From contig JAFZWN010000006.1 of the NCBI GenBank assembly GCA_017617295.1, forward strand, positions 1 to 45,194: a stretch of DNA of 45,194 nt. Direction: 5' to 3'. Positions within the stretch are counted from its first letter, which is position 1; the number at the start of each line of letters is the position of its first letter. The notes under the pieces were generated by a model, which had not been told where the DNA came from, did no database searches, and saw only the letters and a program-made list of their open reading frames with translations. A program made the translations under genes and the position numbers. Below are positions 19,053 to 28,074 of the stretch, piece by piece. The DNA is from Clostridiales bacterium (GTDB taxonomy: Bacteria > Bacillota > Clostridia > Saccharofermentanales > Saccharofermentanaceae).

Positions 19053-19710
19053 AATCCTTATAATAGCAGGCGGTCCGGGTATAGATCCTTCGTTCGTAAA
19101 AAGTGCGGCAACAATTTCCGATCTCGTTATCTGTGCCGATTCCGGGGCGGATATCGCTCTTGCCGCCGGACTGATCCCCGATATGGTCTTTGGTGATCTG
19201 GATTCTATATCTTCTGACGGAATTAATGTAATGAAGGCACATAATGTTCCTGTATCGGTATTTCCTGTCGAGAAGGATATGACTGATTCAGAGCTGTGCT
19301 TATCTTATGCTCTTAATGAATGTGAAGCCTCGGAGATCTTTTTCATATCTTCTTTTACCGGCAGGACTGATCAGCTCCTGTCAAATATCCAGCTTGCCGT
19401 AAAGCATTCGTCTTATAATACCGACATTATCCTGACAGACGGCAGAACATCCGTCTATCCTTTACTGCCGGATATGAAAAGAGAACTGAAAGTACAATGT
19501 AATGACATTATTTCCATAATCCCGGTATCGGATATCGTCAGAGGAGTTACAACTGAAAACCTGTATTATGAGCTTAAAGACGCTGATATCAGTTACGGTT
19601 CTTCGTTTACAGTCAGTAATAAGCCCCTGTCTCGGGATAAGGATTCCGATATCTCAGTAAGTATCCGCGAGGGATCTGCCTGTATAGTTCTTTCTCATAC
19701 TTATGACTGA
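19045..19710 (+). CDS. thiN: Thiamine pyrophosphokinase
   Basis: Converts thiamine plus ATP to thiamine pyrophosphate. The N-terminal catalytic domain has CADSGADIAL, PDMVFGDLDSIS and FPVEKDMTDSELCL, which bind Mg-ATP. The C-terminal beta-domain that binds thiamine follows, here shorter and weakly conserved. The length of 221 residues is typical. Translation is probably coupled to rpe through the ATGAGTAA overlap. No TPP riboswitch is visible nearby. No clear terminator is seen after it. Confidence 0.93.
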   Translation: MSKILIIAGGPGIDPSFVKSAATISDLVICADSGADIALAAGLIPDMVFGDLDSISSDGINVMKAHNVPVSVFPVEKDMTDSELCLSYALNECEASEIFFISSFTGRTDQLLSNIQLAVKHSSYNTDIILTDGRTSVYPLLPDMKRELKVQCNDIISIIPVSDIVRGVTTENLYYELKDADISYGSSFTVSNKPLSRDKDSDISVSIREGSACIVLSHTYD

Positions 19711-19766
19711 TATTTATTTGCCGGGATAATGGTAAAATAATTAAAATCACGACAGGGGGAAGCTAT

Positions 19767-21317
19767 ATGAAATCAAGAAAGATCATATCTCTTTTATCGA
19801 CCGCAGCTGTTTTATCGGGGGCATTATATATCCCTTCGGGAGCTGTTCTCGCGGATGTCGGTGTCCCTATAACAGAGACCTTTTTCCCGGATCCGTATTT
19901 CAGAAATACTCTATCAAACTATGAGGAGAATATAGATAATACTCTTGACTCCTTTGAGATCGAATCCCTTACTGAACTTATTGTTTCAGATCCCAATATT
20001 ACCGATCTTACCGGGCTGGAATTCCTTACAAACCTTCAGGTCCTTCGTATATCTGATGTAAATCTTTCCAAGAAACTCGATGTTGGCGTTAATCTGTCAC
20101 TGAATTGTCTGATGATCAATGACAGTATTATCCCCGATATCGTATTGCCCTCTAATATAACCCAGATCTATCTTACGGATGTTTTCGTAGATCATATCGA
20201 TATTACCGATTGTCCTGAATTGCTCGCTATCTATAATGATGCTCATGTTATTGATCCGGGATGGTATCAGGATGGTTATGATGAAGATCTTAATGCCATA
20301 ATCAAGATCGATTCGGATATCGAGATCCTTACTTCGCATCCTTCTTCAGGCGATGAACCCGGACCTTCTTCGGGAGATGAACCTTCAGAACCCGGTAACG
20401 GATTTAATGGCGGAGAGAATCAGGAGACAGATCCCGGTTCAGGCAGTTCATCAGGATCTTCTTCATCTTCGGGAAATTCTTCAGGTAATCCTTCAGGTAA
20501 TCCTTCGTCCGGCAACGGTAATCCTTCATCTTCATCTTCGTCCGAGACAGGTGTCGCTGCTTTTGTAGAGAGACTCTATACTGTTGCACTCGGAAGAAGA
20601 TCCGATCCCGTAGGCAAGCAGAGCTGGATCAATGCCATTGCGAGCGGTGAGATGTCAGGTGCTGCTACTGCCAGAGGATTCCTCTACAGCCCCGAATTCC
20701 TGAACAAGGATATTTCCAATTCCGAATTTGTTACCATCCTTTATCGGACATTCTTCGACAGAGAGCCCGATCAGGCTGGTTTGACTGCCTGGGTGAATGT
20801 ACTTGATAACGGAGCCCCGAAGGAAGAAGTCATCGAAGGCTTTATCAATTCCACAGAGTGGGCCAACGTATGTGTCAGATTCGGTATTGCAAGCGGAACC
20901 TATGCCGAGCCGTCCGTTACGGTAGTATCTTCTCAGGGAACACTGGATTTTTGCAGGAGGCTTTATACTACCTGCCTCGGCCGTGACGCTGATGAACCCG
21001 GACTTAATGCATGGGCCAGACAGCTTACTCTTTACCGTGAGACAGGTGAATCTGTTGCCGCAGGGTTCTTCTTCAGCGGCGAGTTCTTTTCAAAAAACAT
21101 CTCGGATTCAGAGTTTGTTGCCAGACTCTACAGGACATTTATGGGACGTGAGCCCGATGCCGCAGGCTTTGAAGCCTGGGTCGGCCAGCTTGAATCAGGC
21201 GTCAGCAGGGAAGAAGTATTCTATGGTTTCTCTCAGTCTGCCGAGTTCTATAATATCTGCGCAAGCTACGGTATCCAGGCGTATTCATTCTATGAAGCCG
21301 GTGCTCCGGTAGGCTGA
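19767..21317 (+). CDS. Secreted leucine-rich-region protein with two DUF4214 modules
   Basis: Exported protein of unknown function. A Sec signal peptide with a possible cleavage after VLA occupies about residues 1-30. A short leucine-rich-repeat-like region follows (about 60-155; LTGLEFLTNLQVLRIS and similar units). Next comes a Ser/Gly/Asn/Pro linker (about 195-262). Two tandem DUF4214 modules make the C-terminus (about 266-375 and 393-505), each with the signature F-x-RLY, LGR-x-D, W and GF-x-S-x-EF. No lipobox or LPXTG motif is seen. A GGGGGAAG ribosome site precedes the ATG. Leucine-rich regions usually bind proteins, so a surface interaction role is plausible. Confidence 0.85.
   Translation: MKSRKIISLLSTAAVLSGALYIPSGAVLADVGVPITETFFPDPYFRNTLSNYEENIDNTLDSFEIESLTELIVSDPNITDLTGLEFLTNLQVLRISDVNLSKKLDVGVNLSLNCLMINDSIIPDIVLPSNITQIYLTDVFVDHIDITDCPELLAIYNDAHVIDPGWYQDGYDEDLNAIIKIDSDIEILTSHPSSGDEPGPSSGDEPSEPGNGFNGGENQETDPGSGSSSGSSSSSGNSSGNPSGNPSSGNGNPSSSSSSETGVAAFVERLYTVALGRRSDPVGKQSWINAIASGEMSGAATARGFLYSPEFLNKDISNSEFVTILYRTFFDREPDQAGLTAWVNVLDNGAPKEEVIEGFINSTEWANVCVRFGIASGTYAEPSVTVVSSQGTLDFCRRLYTTCLGRDADEPGLNAWARQLTLYRETGESVAAGFFFSGEFFSKNISDSEFVARLYRTFMGREPDAAGFEAWVGQLESGVSREEVFYGFSQSAEFYNICASYGIQAYSFYEAGAPVG
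20341..20545 (+). repeat. Low-complexity coding repeats (Ser/Gly/Asn/Pro linker)
   Basis: Short degenerate direct repeats such as TTCAGGTAATCC and CTTCTTCAGGCGATGAACC encode the flexible linker of the leucine-rich DUF4214 protein. They are likely to vary in number by slippage. Confidence 0.7.
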
Positions 21318-21345
21318 TCACTCCATAACACCCTATATAACCGCG

Positions 21346-21386
21346 AATACGGTCTGCATCATCTTTAGTTGCGGACCGTATTTTTG
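21346..21386 (+). terminator. Intrinsic terminator after the leucine-rich DUF4214 gene
   Basis: A 13-bp stem with one G-U pair (21346-21358 with 21370-21382), an 11-base loop, then a T-run. A TATAAT at 21390-21395 directly after it may drive the peroxidase gene. Confidence 0.85.
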
Positions 21387-21425
21387 TATTATAATTAAAT
21401 GGAAACGTTAATGGGAGGATATGTC

Positions 21426-21878
21426 ATGCTTGATATCGGAACCAAAGCTCCGGGATTTAAGCTTCCGGATCAGAACGGTGATATCCGTTCATTAGATGAG
21501 TTTAAAGGAAAGAAGATCGTTCTGTATTTCTATCCCAAGGATAATACTTCAGGATGTACCAAACAGGCATGCGGATTTGCGCGCGATTATCCCCATTTTA
21601 TCGAGAAGGGGGCGCTTGTCATAGGTGTTAGCAAAGACAGCGTCAGCTCTCACAAGAGATTTCAAGAGAAATACGGACTCCCGTTTATCCTTCTGTCGGA
21701 TACGGATCTTAGTGCAATTAAGGCATATGATGTCCTCGGAGAGAAGAATATGTACGGCAAAAAGACTGTGGGAGTCATCCGTACAACTTATCTTATCGAT
21801 GAGAATGGTCAGATAATCAAGGCTCTCGGTAAGGTTAAAGCTGAGGAGAATCCTTCTCAGATGCTTGAAATGCTATGA
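21426..21878 (+). CDS. bcp: Thioredoxin-dependent peroxiredoxin (BCP/PrxQ type)
   Basis: Reduces hydroperoxides with thioredoxin as electron donor, in the cytosol. The peroxidatic cysteine is C44 in the motif SGCTKQACG and the nearby C49 is the probable resolving cysteine, the usual PrxQ pattern. YFYPKDNT precedes it. I use ATG 21426, which has GGGAGGA six bases upstream; the frame opens earlier at 21399 without a ribosome site. This gives 150 residues, the family's normal size. It shares ATGA with the following L,D-transpeptidase gene, an odd coupling of a cytosolic and an exported enzyme. Confidence 0.94.
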   Translation: MLDIGTKAPGFKLPDQNGDIRSLDEFKGKKIVLYFYPKDNTSGCTKQACGFARDYPHFIEKGALVIGVSKDSVSSHKRFQEKYGLPFILLSDTDLSAIKAYDVLGEKNMYGKKTVGVIRTTYLIDENGQIIKALGKVKAEENPSQMLEML

Positions 21879-23314
21879 AGAAAAGATTCCTTTCGTTATT
21901 CCTGTCACTTATTATCCTGATGATGCCTTTTTATCGGGTCAAGGCCGATAATGACGGTATCACCGGATTTGTGACAAGGCTTTATGATGTATGTTTGGGA
22001 CGGTTGCCGGATCAGGAGGGTCTTCTTATGTGGTCTGAACTTCTCTCGGAAGGTAAGGCTACCGGTACATCCGTCGCATACGGTTTCATCTTCAGCAACG
22101 AGTTTCAGAGCAAAGATATAAGTAATGAAGCTTATGTCGAGCATATGTATGAAGCCTTTATGGGACGACCATCCGATCCTGACGGCAAGGATATGTGGGT
22201 CAGTTATCTGGAGAACGGAATGAGCAGGAGTAAGCTCTTTGAAGGATTTGCTGCTTCAGTGGAATTCGGAAGGATATGCAATAGCTACGGTATCGTCTGC
22301 GGTAATTATATAGACGGAGCAGACGTTGACAGGATTTCATCGATAGATCTGTTCGTAACACGTCTTTACGGTAATATATTGGGAAGGCTTCCCGATACTG
22401 ACGGTCTGAGGTCCTGGACTCTTTCGTTATTTAACGGTGATTCCACCGGAGCGCAGGCTGCATACGGATTCTTTTTCAGTAATGAGTATATGACGATGGA
22501 TAAAAGCTCCGAGGCTTTTGTGGCGGATCTGTACGAGACTCTGCTCGGTCGTCACCCCGATCCTTCGGGGATCTCTTCCTGGGTCGATCTGCTTGATCGT
22601 GGCTATAGCCGCGAACGGATATTTAATGGTTTTATAATGTCACAAGAATTCGGTCAGATATGTGAACAGTACGGGTTGATCAGGGGAGATGAGATCGATA
22701 TTCCCGATGATTATCTTTGGATAACATCGACAGCTCTCGGTGCCTCGTCTGTCGTATTTGTCGAGGCAACTGGTCAAAGTACCGCTAAAGTCACATTTGT
22801 CAGAAGAGATCTGTACGGGGAATGGGATGAGATCTTTACGGTATACGGGTATATTGGGCGTAACGGATTAGGCAAGGTCCGTCAGGGGGACAATAAGACT
22901 CCGGTTGGCGTTTATCATTTTACGGATGCTTTCGGCATCTGTGAGGATCCGGGTTGTCCGATCCCGTATACTGTCTTAACTCCTGATCTTTATTGGTCAG
23001 GTGATCCGGATCTTCTTTATAACAGGATGGTCAGTATTATCGATCATCCGGATCTAAGTACCCGCGAGAGTGAGCATCTGATCGATTATGCTCCGAATTA
23101 TGATTACTGCCTTAATATCAGCTATAACGAAGAAGGGACACCCGGAGCAGGTTCTGCCATCTTCCTTCACTGTACCGGAAGAAATGCTTATACTGCAGGC
23201 TGTGTGGCGATCCCGGAAGAACAGATGCGCCTCGTTATACAGAACGTTTCATCAGATACGTTGATCGTAATCGATACATCCGAAAATATCCGAAATCTGA
23301 CCTATGCAGGTTGA
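21875..23314 (+). CDS. Secreted DUF4214-L,D-transpeptidase fusion
   Basis: Exported protein with a signal peptide ending near VKA (about 1-25), two tandem DUF4214 modules (about 30-145 and 155-270), and a C-terminal YkuD-type L,D-transpeptidase domain (about 290-470). The catalytic motif reads HCTGRNAYTAGCVAIP, with H432 and nucleophile C443, matching the family pattern H-x-S/T-x-GC. GDNKTPVGVYHF upstream is the usual YkuD feature before it. L,D-transpeptidases form 3-3 peptidoglycan crosslinks or attach proteins to the wall. Here the DUF4214 part may position the enzyme. The start codon overlaps the bcp stop. Confidence 0.87.
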   Translation: MKKRFLSLFLSLIILMMPFYRVKADNDGITGFVTRLYDVCLGRLPDQEGLLMWSELLSEGKATGTSVAYGFIFSNEFQSKDISNEAYVEHMYEAFMGRPSDPDGKDMWVSYLENGMSRSKLFEGFAASVEFGRICNSYGIVCGNYIDGADVDRISSIDLFVTRLYGNILGRLPDTDGLRSWTLSLFNGDSTGAQAAYGFFFSNEYMTMDKSSEAFVADLYETLLGRHPDPSGISSWVDLLDRGYSRERIFNGFIMSQEFGQICEQYGLIRGDEIDIPDDYLWITSTALGASSVVFVEATGQSTAKVTFVRRDLYGEWDEIFTVYGYIGRNGLGKVRQGDNKTPVGVYHFTDAFGICEDPGCPIPYTVLTPDLYWSGDPDLLYNRMVSIIDHPDLSTRESEHLIDYAPNYDYCLNISYNEEGTPGAGSAIFLHCTGRNAYTAGCVAIPEEQMRLVIQNVSSDTLIVIDTSENIRNLTYAG

Positions 23315-23443
23315 ATTTCTGTTTGTTAACATTTTGTTCACACTTTATTTATAGAATGATTATCTTTGCGGGTTGAATTTATCATAAAGGTTTTTTACAA
23401 TTACGTCGTAAGTAATCGATGTTCCTGTGTTTATTGGTTTGTT

Positions 23444-23474
23444 GCCGGCTGAGAGATTGGCCGGTTTTGTTTTG
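23444..23474 (+). terminator. Probable intrinsic terminator
   Basis: A 6-bp GC-rich stem (GCCGGC, 23444-23449, with GCCGGT, 23460-23465) and a TTTTGTTTTG tail, about 130 bases after the L,D-transpeptidase gene. The rest of the 23315-23518 gap shows nothing else I can support. Confidence 0.55.
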
Positions 23475-23518
23475 CAGAAAAAAGAAATATGCTGTTTTTG
23501 CCTCTTATAATTTCTTAA

Positions 23519-23547
23519 TTGACAGTACGAATTCTCTATGATAAGAT
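23519..23547 (+). promoter_or_regulatory. Promoter of tRNA-Glu
   Basis: TTGACA and TAAGAT separated by exactly 17 bases, ending 15 bases before the mature tRNA. Confidence 0.85.
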
Positions 23548-23562
23548 ACCTAAGCTTGAAAC

Positions 23563-23637
23563 GGCCCCATGGTCAAGCGGTTAAGACGGCGCCCTCTCAA
23601 GGCGCAATCACGAGTTCGATTCTCGTTGGGGTCACCA
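23563..23637 (+). tRNA. tRNA-Glu (anticodon CTC)
   Basis: Full cloverleaf of 75 bases with encoded CCA. The acceptor GGCCCCA pairs with TGGGGTC, the anticodon loop is CTCTCAA, and the T-loop is TTCGATT. It stands alone with its own promoter and terminator. Confidence 0.95.
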
Positions 23638-23642
23638 GATAA

Positions 23643-23673
23643 GCCTCCTGTAGTTTTTACGGGAGGTTTTTTC
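23643..23673 (+). terminator. Intrinsic terminator of tRNA-Glu
   Basis: CCTCCTGTA pairs with TACGGGAGG (one G-U pair) around a short T-rich loop, followed by TTTTTT. Confidence 0.85.
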
Positions 23674-23801
23674 TTAACGGTTTTCCCGGTAATCATGCCG
23701 GTTCAGAGCAATATTTGGGTTCATAGACCACCTGTTTATTTCCGATATACTGATCCTTCGAAAAACGTGATGATCCTTTTTATATTTTCAGATTTTGAAT
23801 A

Positions 23802-23810
23802 TGATATAAT
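23802..23810 (+). promoter_or_regulatory. Extended -10 element TGaTATAAT
   Basis: A perfect extended -10 box 29 bases before the membrane protein start. No good -35 is present, as expected for extended -10 promoters. The same box precedes uvrA and clpE. Confidence 0.65.
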
Positions 23811-23839
23811 CAAAAAAAGATTTAAAGGGATATTTGTAT

Positions 23840-24631
23840 ATGTCTGATCTTACTCTTAATATCATGTATTTTATTTATGTTCTGTGCACTATTGTTTCCG
23901 GAGTAGTTACTCTGGTACTCGGTATCCTTATCGTTAAGCAAAAAAAGAAAAACGCAGGTTATCTCGGGGCATTCTTTATATTATCCGGTATCGGGGGGAT
24001 GTTCGTTTTCCTTCAGAGTATTACCTTAAAGATCATGTTTACGACCTTTGAAGCAGGTGTTTCTTCAGTTACTCCGATACAGAACGCCTTCTCTTATCTT
24101 TCTTATTTTATATCGCTTGCGACTGTTATCGTTCTTTTCCTTTATGCCCGTAAAAGTTACGGTTCGAAAGGTTTGATCGCCATTATCATTACCAAGTTAC
24201 TTTTTTTTCCGGCATATTATATTTTTTATCGTCTGGTAATTTACAGGTCTTTGGTCTACTATATTAAAAATGAAATTTCCGTCGCATATTCCGGGAATCT
24301 GATCAATATGCTGTTTTTGTTTGTAGTAGCTCTCATCACATTCCTTGCTTATTTCAAAAACAGACATAAAGAGGAGATGGTCCCAAAGTTTTGGATATAT
24401 ACTCTGATCGAACTTATCAGATCTGTCATTATGTCGATCTTATATATTTATATCATCTCTCTTGATGCGGAACATTATAACGATATTTCCGCTCTTGACG
24501 ATTGGACCGCCATCATATCATACATATTGACACTGGCTGTTCCGATCTCTGCTATATATGTTTATATCAGGACAAAGAGATACTCGAAAGTGACCGGATC
24601 TGCTTCTGCTGAGGTCATTGATTACGAGTAA
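23840..24631 (+). CDS. Seven-helix integral membrane protein of unknown function
   Basis: I do not recognise the family. Seven hydrophobic segments are visible, at about residues 5-28, 38-65, 82-100, 110-130, 152-174, 185-208 and 220-240, with Lys/Arg-rich loops between several of them, as expected for a polytopic inner-membrane protein. No catalytic motif stands out. I prefer ATG 23840, nine bases after AAAGGGA, over an in-frame TTG at 23834 that would be too close to that site. This gives 263 residues. The gene is more AT-rich than its neighbours. It stands alone between tRNA-Glu and the solute-binding fusion. Confidence 0.75.
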   Translation: MSDLTLNIMYFIYVLCTIVSGVVTLVLGILIVKQKKKNAGYLGAFFILSGIGGMFVFLQSITLKIMFTTFEAGVSSVTPIQNAFSYLSYFISLATVIVLFLYARKSYGSKGLIAIIITKLLFFPAYYIFYRLVIYRSLVYYIKNEISVAYSGNLINMLFLFVVALITFLAYFKNRHKEEMVPKFWIYTLIELIRSVIMSILYIYIISLDAEHYNDISALDDWTAIISYILTLAVPISAIYVYIRTKRYSKVTGSASAEVIDYE

Positions 24632-24742
24632 TACCGACATAATGGTCCGATAGTTTACAAATCGTTAAAATACCTCTGCCCAAGTTAGTATTAAAATGAT
24701 TATATCCTAAAATAATCTTTAACCTTTGGGGGAGGTGAATGT

Positions 24743-26863
24743 ATGAATTTGCGGAAAGCGGTTTGTTCCGGTCTCGCAGCTGTTATGCTCATATCCGGAA
24801 CAGGTGTCATGAGCCTGTCGGCTGATTCTTCATCCAGACTTGGTGTTATCAAGTATGACGGTGGCGAAGATTGGGATTGGGATTGGGACCCGAGCTATTA
24901 TGAAAGTAATCATCAGGTGAAAGAATTCATAAGAAGGCTATACAGCCTGGCTTTACAGAGAGAGGCTGATGATAACGGACTTGATTCCTGGACTTCTGTC
25001 CTGGTTGAGAACCGCGGTACAGGTATCTCTGTTGCTTATGGTTTCATCTATAGCGGCGAGTTCCAGTCGAGGAATATATCCAATGAGGAATACGTCGATC
25101 TCATGTATCAGATGTTCTTCGGACGTCAAGCCGATGCCGCCGGTAAACAGGGCTGGGTCAATGTCCTTGATTCCATGGGCAGGGAAGAAGGCAGGCTCGA
25201 TGTTTTTAACGGGTTTGCCAATTCCAATGAGTTCTTTGAACTGTGCAACAGCTACGGTATCCAGGCCGGTACTTTTATTCCCGGTGAAAATGTTGACCGT
25301 GTAGCCAAGATCAACCTGTTTGTAAACAGGTTCTATGATACAGTCCTTCACCGTAACGGAGATAAGGCAGGACTTGCCAACTGGACAGAGGCTCTTGCAT
25401 CCGGAAGGTGTTCCGGCGCGGATGTCGGATATGGCTTCTTCTTCTCACAGGAATATCTGCAGATTTCCGGTGATATGAGTTATATTTATGATCTTTACAG
25501 GGCATTTATGGGAAGGAGCGGTGATGAAGCCGGTGTTAATTCCTGGTACAATGTAATGGTCAACGGGCAGAGCAGAGAACATGTTTTTAACGGCTTTACC
25601 CAGTCGCAGGAATTTGCCAATATCTGTTCCGAATACGGGATCGAGCGTGGCGGTATGATCGATGAGCCTGCTCCGAGAGAGGTCTCTATAGCAACCGACA
25701 AGCTTAATATATGGTCATATAATACTGAATTACAGACTATGATCGATAATTCGCATACTCAGGTTCCCGTGAATTATAGGGTTTTATCCAGTGATACTTC
25801 CGCCTACCGTGCTGCTTTGGATGCTGTTCTGGCATCGGGGGATCAGGTTCCGGACATTATCGTTTTGGATTCTTCATTTTCGTCAAGATATTTGATGTCA
25901 AATAATACAATGGCTCTATCTGATCTCGGAATTTCCGAATCCGAACTTTCCGATATGTATACTTACACTTTGGATCTCGCTGATTATGATGGTGCCGTTC
26001 ACGGCCTTTCCTATTCTATTAATCCTTCTGTTGTATTTTATAACAGAACTGTCGCATCTCAGACTCTCGGTGTATCCGATCCTGAGTCGGTAGCTCCATA
26101 TTTTTCCACATGGGATGCTTTCCTTAATACTGCAAGGACTGTCAGTACCAGGTCTGACGGTCAGATGAGAGTGATCGCGGGTATCCGGGATATCTACCAT
26201 CCTTATATTGATTCGAGAACACATTCCTGGTCTGCTATCGGAAGCGGAACAGAGGATCAGGCGTGTGTTGGGATCTATGATCTTAGCAGGATCCTTATTG
26301 ATGAGAACCTTACTTTTGATTATGGTCAGTGGATGGAGGGCTGGTACAACGGAATGTCCGATAATACTGTTCTTTCATATTTCGGTCCGGACTGGCTTGC
26401 CCGTTATTGTATGAGTATAGATCCGCAAGCCAATCCCGATAATCCAACGGCAGGCAACTGGGGTGTGGTAAAAGCTCCGACTAATACATATTGGGGCGGA
26501 ACATTCGTTGCTGCTACCAGATCATGCAGGAATACATCTATGGCAGCACAGTTGATGCGCGATGTAATTATGGATCCGTCCATTGCTTCCGGTACAGGTG
26601 CCGTTCCTAACAGCAGATCGACTCTTAACGCCTGGGCTAATGATCCTTCCCGTAATGAGGCTATGTTCGGCGGTCAGAATCCTTGGGGTATCTATTCAGA
26701 GGTTGCCGATAATATTGATTGCAGTCCTGTCGGAAATAATGATGACATGATAAGTATATATTTCCAGGACAGTTTAGATCTATATGCCCACAGGGAATTT
26801 GACTCCCGGGATGTGGCATATGAAGTTTTCCTTTGCAACATTGCAGATCAGGGGCTGGTCTGA
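24743..26863 (+). CDS. Secreted DUF4214-ABC solute-binding protein fusion
   Basis: Exported protein with a Sec signal peptide (about 1-28, cleavage near LSA), then an acidic Trp/Asp patch (DWDWDWD). Two tandem DUF4214 modules follow (about 58-178 and 188-308), then a C-terminal domain (about 315-700) resembling family 1 (sugar-type) extracellular solute-binding proteins: VPDIIVLDSS near its start, FYNRTVA, a TWDAFLNTA segment and a late WGVVKAP region. Unlike normal Gram-positive binding proteins it has no lipobox cysteine, and no permease or ATPase gene is adjacent. GGGGGAGG precedes the ATG. The ligand cannot be told. It may be a scavenger, a sensor or a surface protein rather than a transport component. 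Confidence 0.83.
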   Translation: MNLRKAVCSGLAAVMLISGTGVMSLSADSSSRLGVIKYDGGEDWDWDWDPSYYESNHQVKEFIRRLYSLALQREADDNGLDSWTSVLVENRGTGISVAYGFIYSGEFQSRNISNEEYVDLMYQMFFGRQADAAGKQGWVNVLDSMGREEGRLDVFNGFANSNEFFELCNSYGIQAGTFIPGENVDRVAKINLFVNRFYDTVLHRNGDKAGLANWTEALASGRCSGADVGYGFFFSQEYLQISGDMSYIYDLYRAFMGRSGDEAGVNSWYNVMVNGQSREHVFNGFTQSQEFANICSEYGIERGGMIDEPAPREVSIATDKLNIWSYNTELQTMIDNSHTQVPVNYRVLSSDTSAYRAALDAVLASGDQVPDIIVLDSSFSSRYLMSNNTMALSDLGISESELSDMYTYTLDLADYDGAVHGLSYSINPSVVFYNRTVASQTLGVSDPESVAPYFSTWDAFLNTARTVSTRSDGQMRVIAGIRDIYHPYIDSRTHSWSAIGSGTEDQACVGIYDLSRILIDENLTFDYGQWMEGWYNGMSDNTVLSYFGPDWLARYCMSIDPQANPDNPTAGNWGVVKAPTNTYWGGTFVAATRSCRNTSMAAQLMRDVIMDPSIASGTGAVPNSRSTLNAWANDPSRNEAMFGGQNPWGIYSEVADNIDCSPVGNNDDMISIYFQDSLDLYAHREFDSRDVAYEVFLCNIADQGLV

Positions 26864-26892
26864 TCGTTAGAGTCAGATAACCTGTTATCAGC

Positions 26893-26926
26893 GGGGGCTG
26901 TGCTATGAGGCGCAGCCCCTTTTTTG
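26893..26926 (+). terminator. Strong intrinsic terminator
   Basis: GGGGCTGTGC pairs with GCGCAGCCCC (10 bp, one G-U) around TATGAG and is followed by TTTTTT. Confidence 0.92.
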
Positions 26927-26945
26927 CGTGTAAAAGAAATATGAT

Positions 26946-26975
26946 TTGTAATATTTTGAAAATAAGTAGTATTAT
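26946..26975 (+). promoter_or_regulatory. Probable promoter of the PstS-like gene
   Basis: TTGTAA and TATTAT with 18-base spacing, upstream of an AAGGAGG site at 26997-27003. Confidence 0.5.
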
Positions 26976-27009
26976 GTTTTAGAGGGACAATAAGATAAGG
27001 AGGATCATA

Positions 27010-28074
27010 ATGAAGGAATTCGTTAAGGCGGTAGCATGCGTTATTGCTGCGTCTGTCCTGCTTTTGCTGGGCAGTTGTTCCTTTCTGATGCCTCAGACTG
27101 ATTTTCCCGTTGATTCCGATTCCGGAGAAGGTAATATCTCTGACTATATTTCTCCTCCTTCCGGGAACAGCGATACTTCTGAGAGTTCCGGTGAATCCGG
27201 TTCTCCTGTTTCCGAGCAGACCGAAGTCCTTCTTATAGATAACAGTTACCGTTTTACGCTCGATAATATGCCCTCTGTTGACGGTTCTTCTGCTATGCTG
27301 TCACTCTTTGCCGCTATGGAAAACGTGCTTCTTGGTATTCCCATGGATCAGGCTGCTGACGAGATCAGATTTCATAATAATTCCGGAGCCTACGGCATGC
27401 TGATCAACGGAGAGGCCGATCTGATCCTTGTTACCATGCCTTCATCCGGCATAAGCTCGGCGCTCGATTCTGAAGGTATCAACTGCGATTCAGTACCTTT
27501 TGCCAGGGAGGGACTGGTTTTTTATGTTAACGAGAATAATCCGGTTGATTCTCTGACCGTTGATGAGCTTCGAGGAATATATGACGGCAGTATCACAAAC
27601 TGGTCCGAAGTCGGCGGGGAAGATATTGATATTGTCCCTTTCAGCAGACAGGCGGGGGCTGGATCTGCCGTGTTCTTTGAAGAGCTGATCGGATCCGGTG
27701 ATGTATCTGAAGATCTTATCAATACTGAAACTGAGTCTGACGTTAATGAAGAGTCTCAGCCTTCGGTATGTGCTTATGATAATAGTCCCGGTGCTATCGG
27801 TTATTCACTCTTCCATTATTATTCCGATATGAATACTTCCTCCGATGGGATCAAGATCATCTCCGTCAATGGGGTTGCTCCTTCCGTTACGAGCATAAGT
27901 GACGGATCTTATCCGCTTACGGATTACTATTATGCAGTTATAAGAGAAGAAATGCCTGACGATTCGCCTGCCAGGATACTCCGCGATTGGCTTCTTTCAT
28001 CCGAAGGACAGTCACTGGTGCGGTTTGAACAGTATGTTCCCATCGAAGATATAGAGGAGGAAGATGATGTATAA
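27010..28074 (+). CDS. PstS-like substrate-binding lipoprotein
   Basis: Lipoprotein of the phosphate-binding (PBP-like) superfamily. The signal peptide ends in the lipobox LLGSC (C23). A Ser/Gly-rich spacer reaches about residue 70, and the binding domain spans about 75-350. Family cues are a DGSSAM segment replacing the usual phosphate-loop start, VFYVNENNPVDSLT, LRGIYDGSITNWSEVGG and SRQAGAGSAVFFEEL. It may bind phosphate, but divergence in the loops leaves the ligand open. No pstCAB genes follow. Instead it overlaps the next lipoprotein gene, so the pair may form a surface complex. The start has AAGGAGG ahead. Confidence 0.85.
   Translation: MKEFVKAVACVIAASVLLLLGSCSFLMPQTDFPVDSDSGEGNISDYISPPSGNSDTSESSGESGSPVSEQTEVLLIDNSYRFTLDNMPSVDGSSAMLSLFAAMENVLLGIPMDQAADEIRFHNNSGAYGMLINGEADLILVTMPSSGISSALDSEGINCDSVPFAREGLVFYVNENNPVDSLTVDELRGIYDGSITNWSEVGGEDIDIVPFSRQAGAGSAVFFEELIGSGDVSEDLINTETESDVNEESQPSVCAYDNSPGAIGYSLFHYYSDMNTSSDGIKIISVNGVAPSVTSISDGSYPLTDYYYAVIREEMPDDSPARILRDWLLSSEGQSLVRFEQYVPIEDIEEEDDV

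Noticed and set aside
19045..19767. TPP riboswitch linked to thiN or the following gene
   Set aside because: No conserved thi-box segments are visible in the short gaps on either side.
20341..20545. Short regular repeats that might suggest a CRISPR array
   Set aside because: They are in frame inside a coding linker, are degenerate and have no spacers of constant length.
23569..23847. Plus-strand frame of 92 codons
   Set aside because: It starts inside tRNA-Glu and runs through its terminator and the next promoter.
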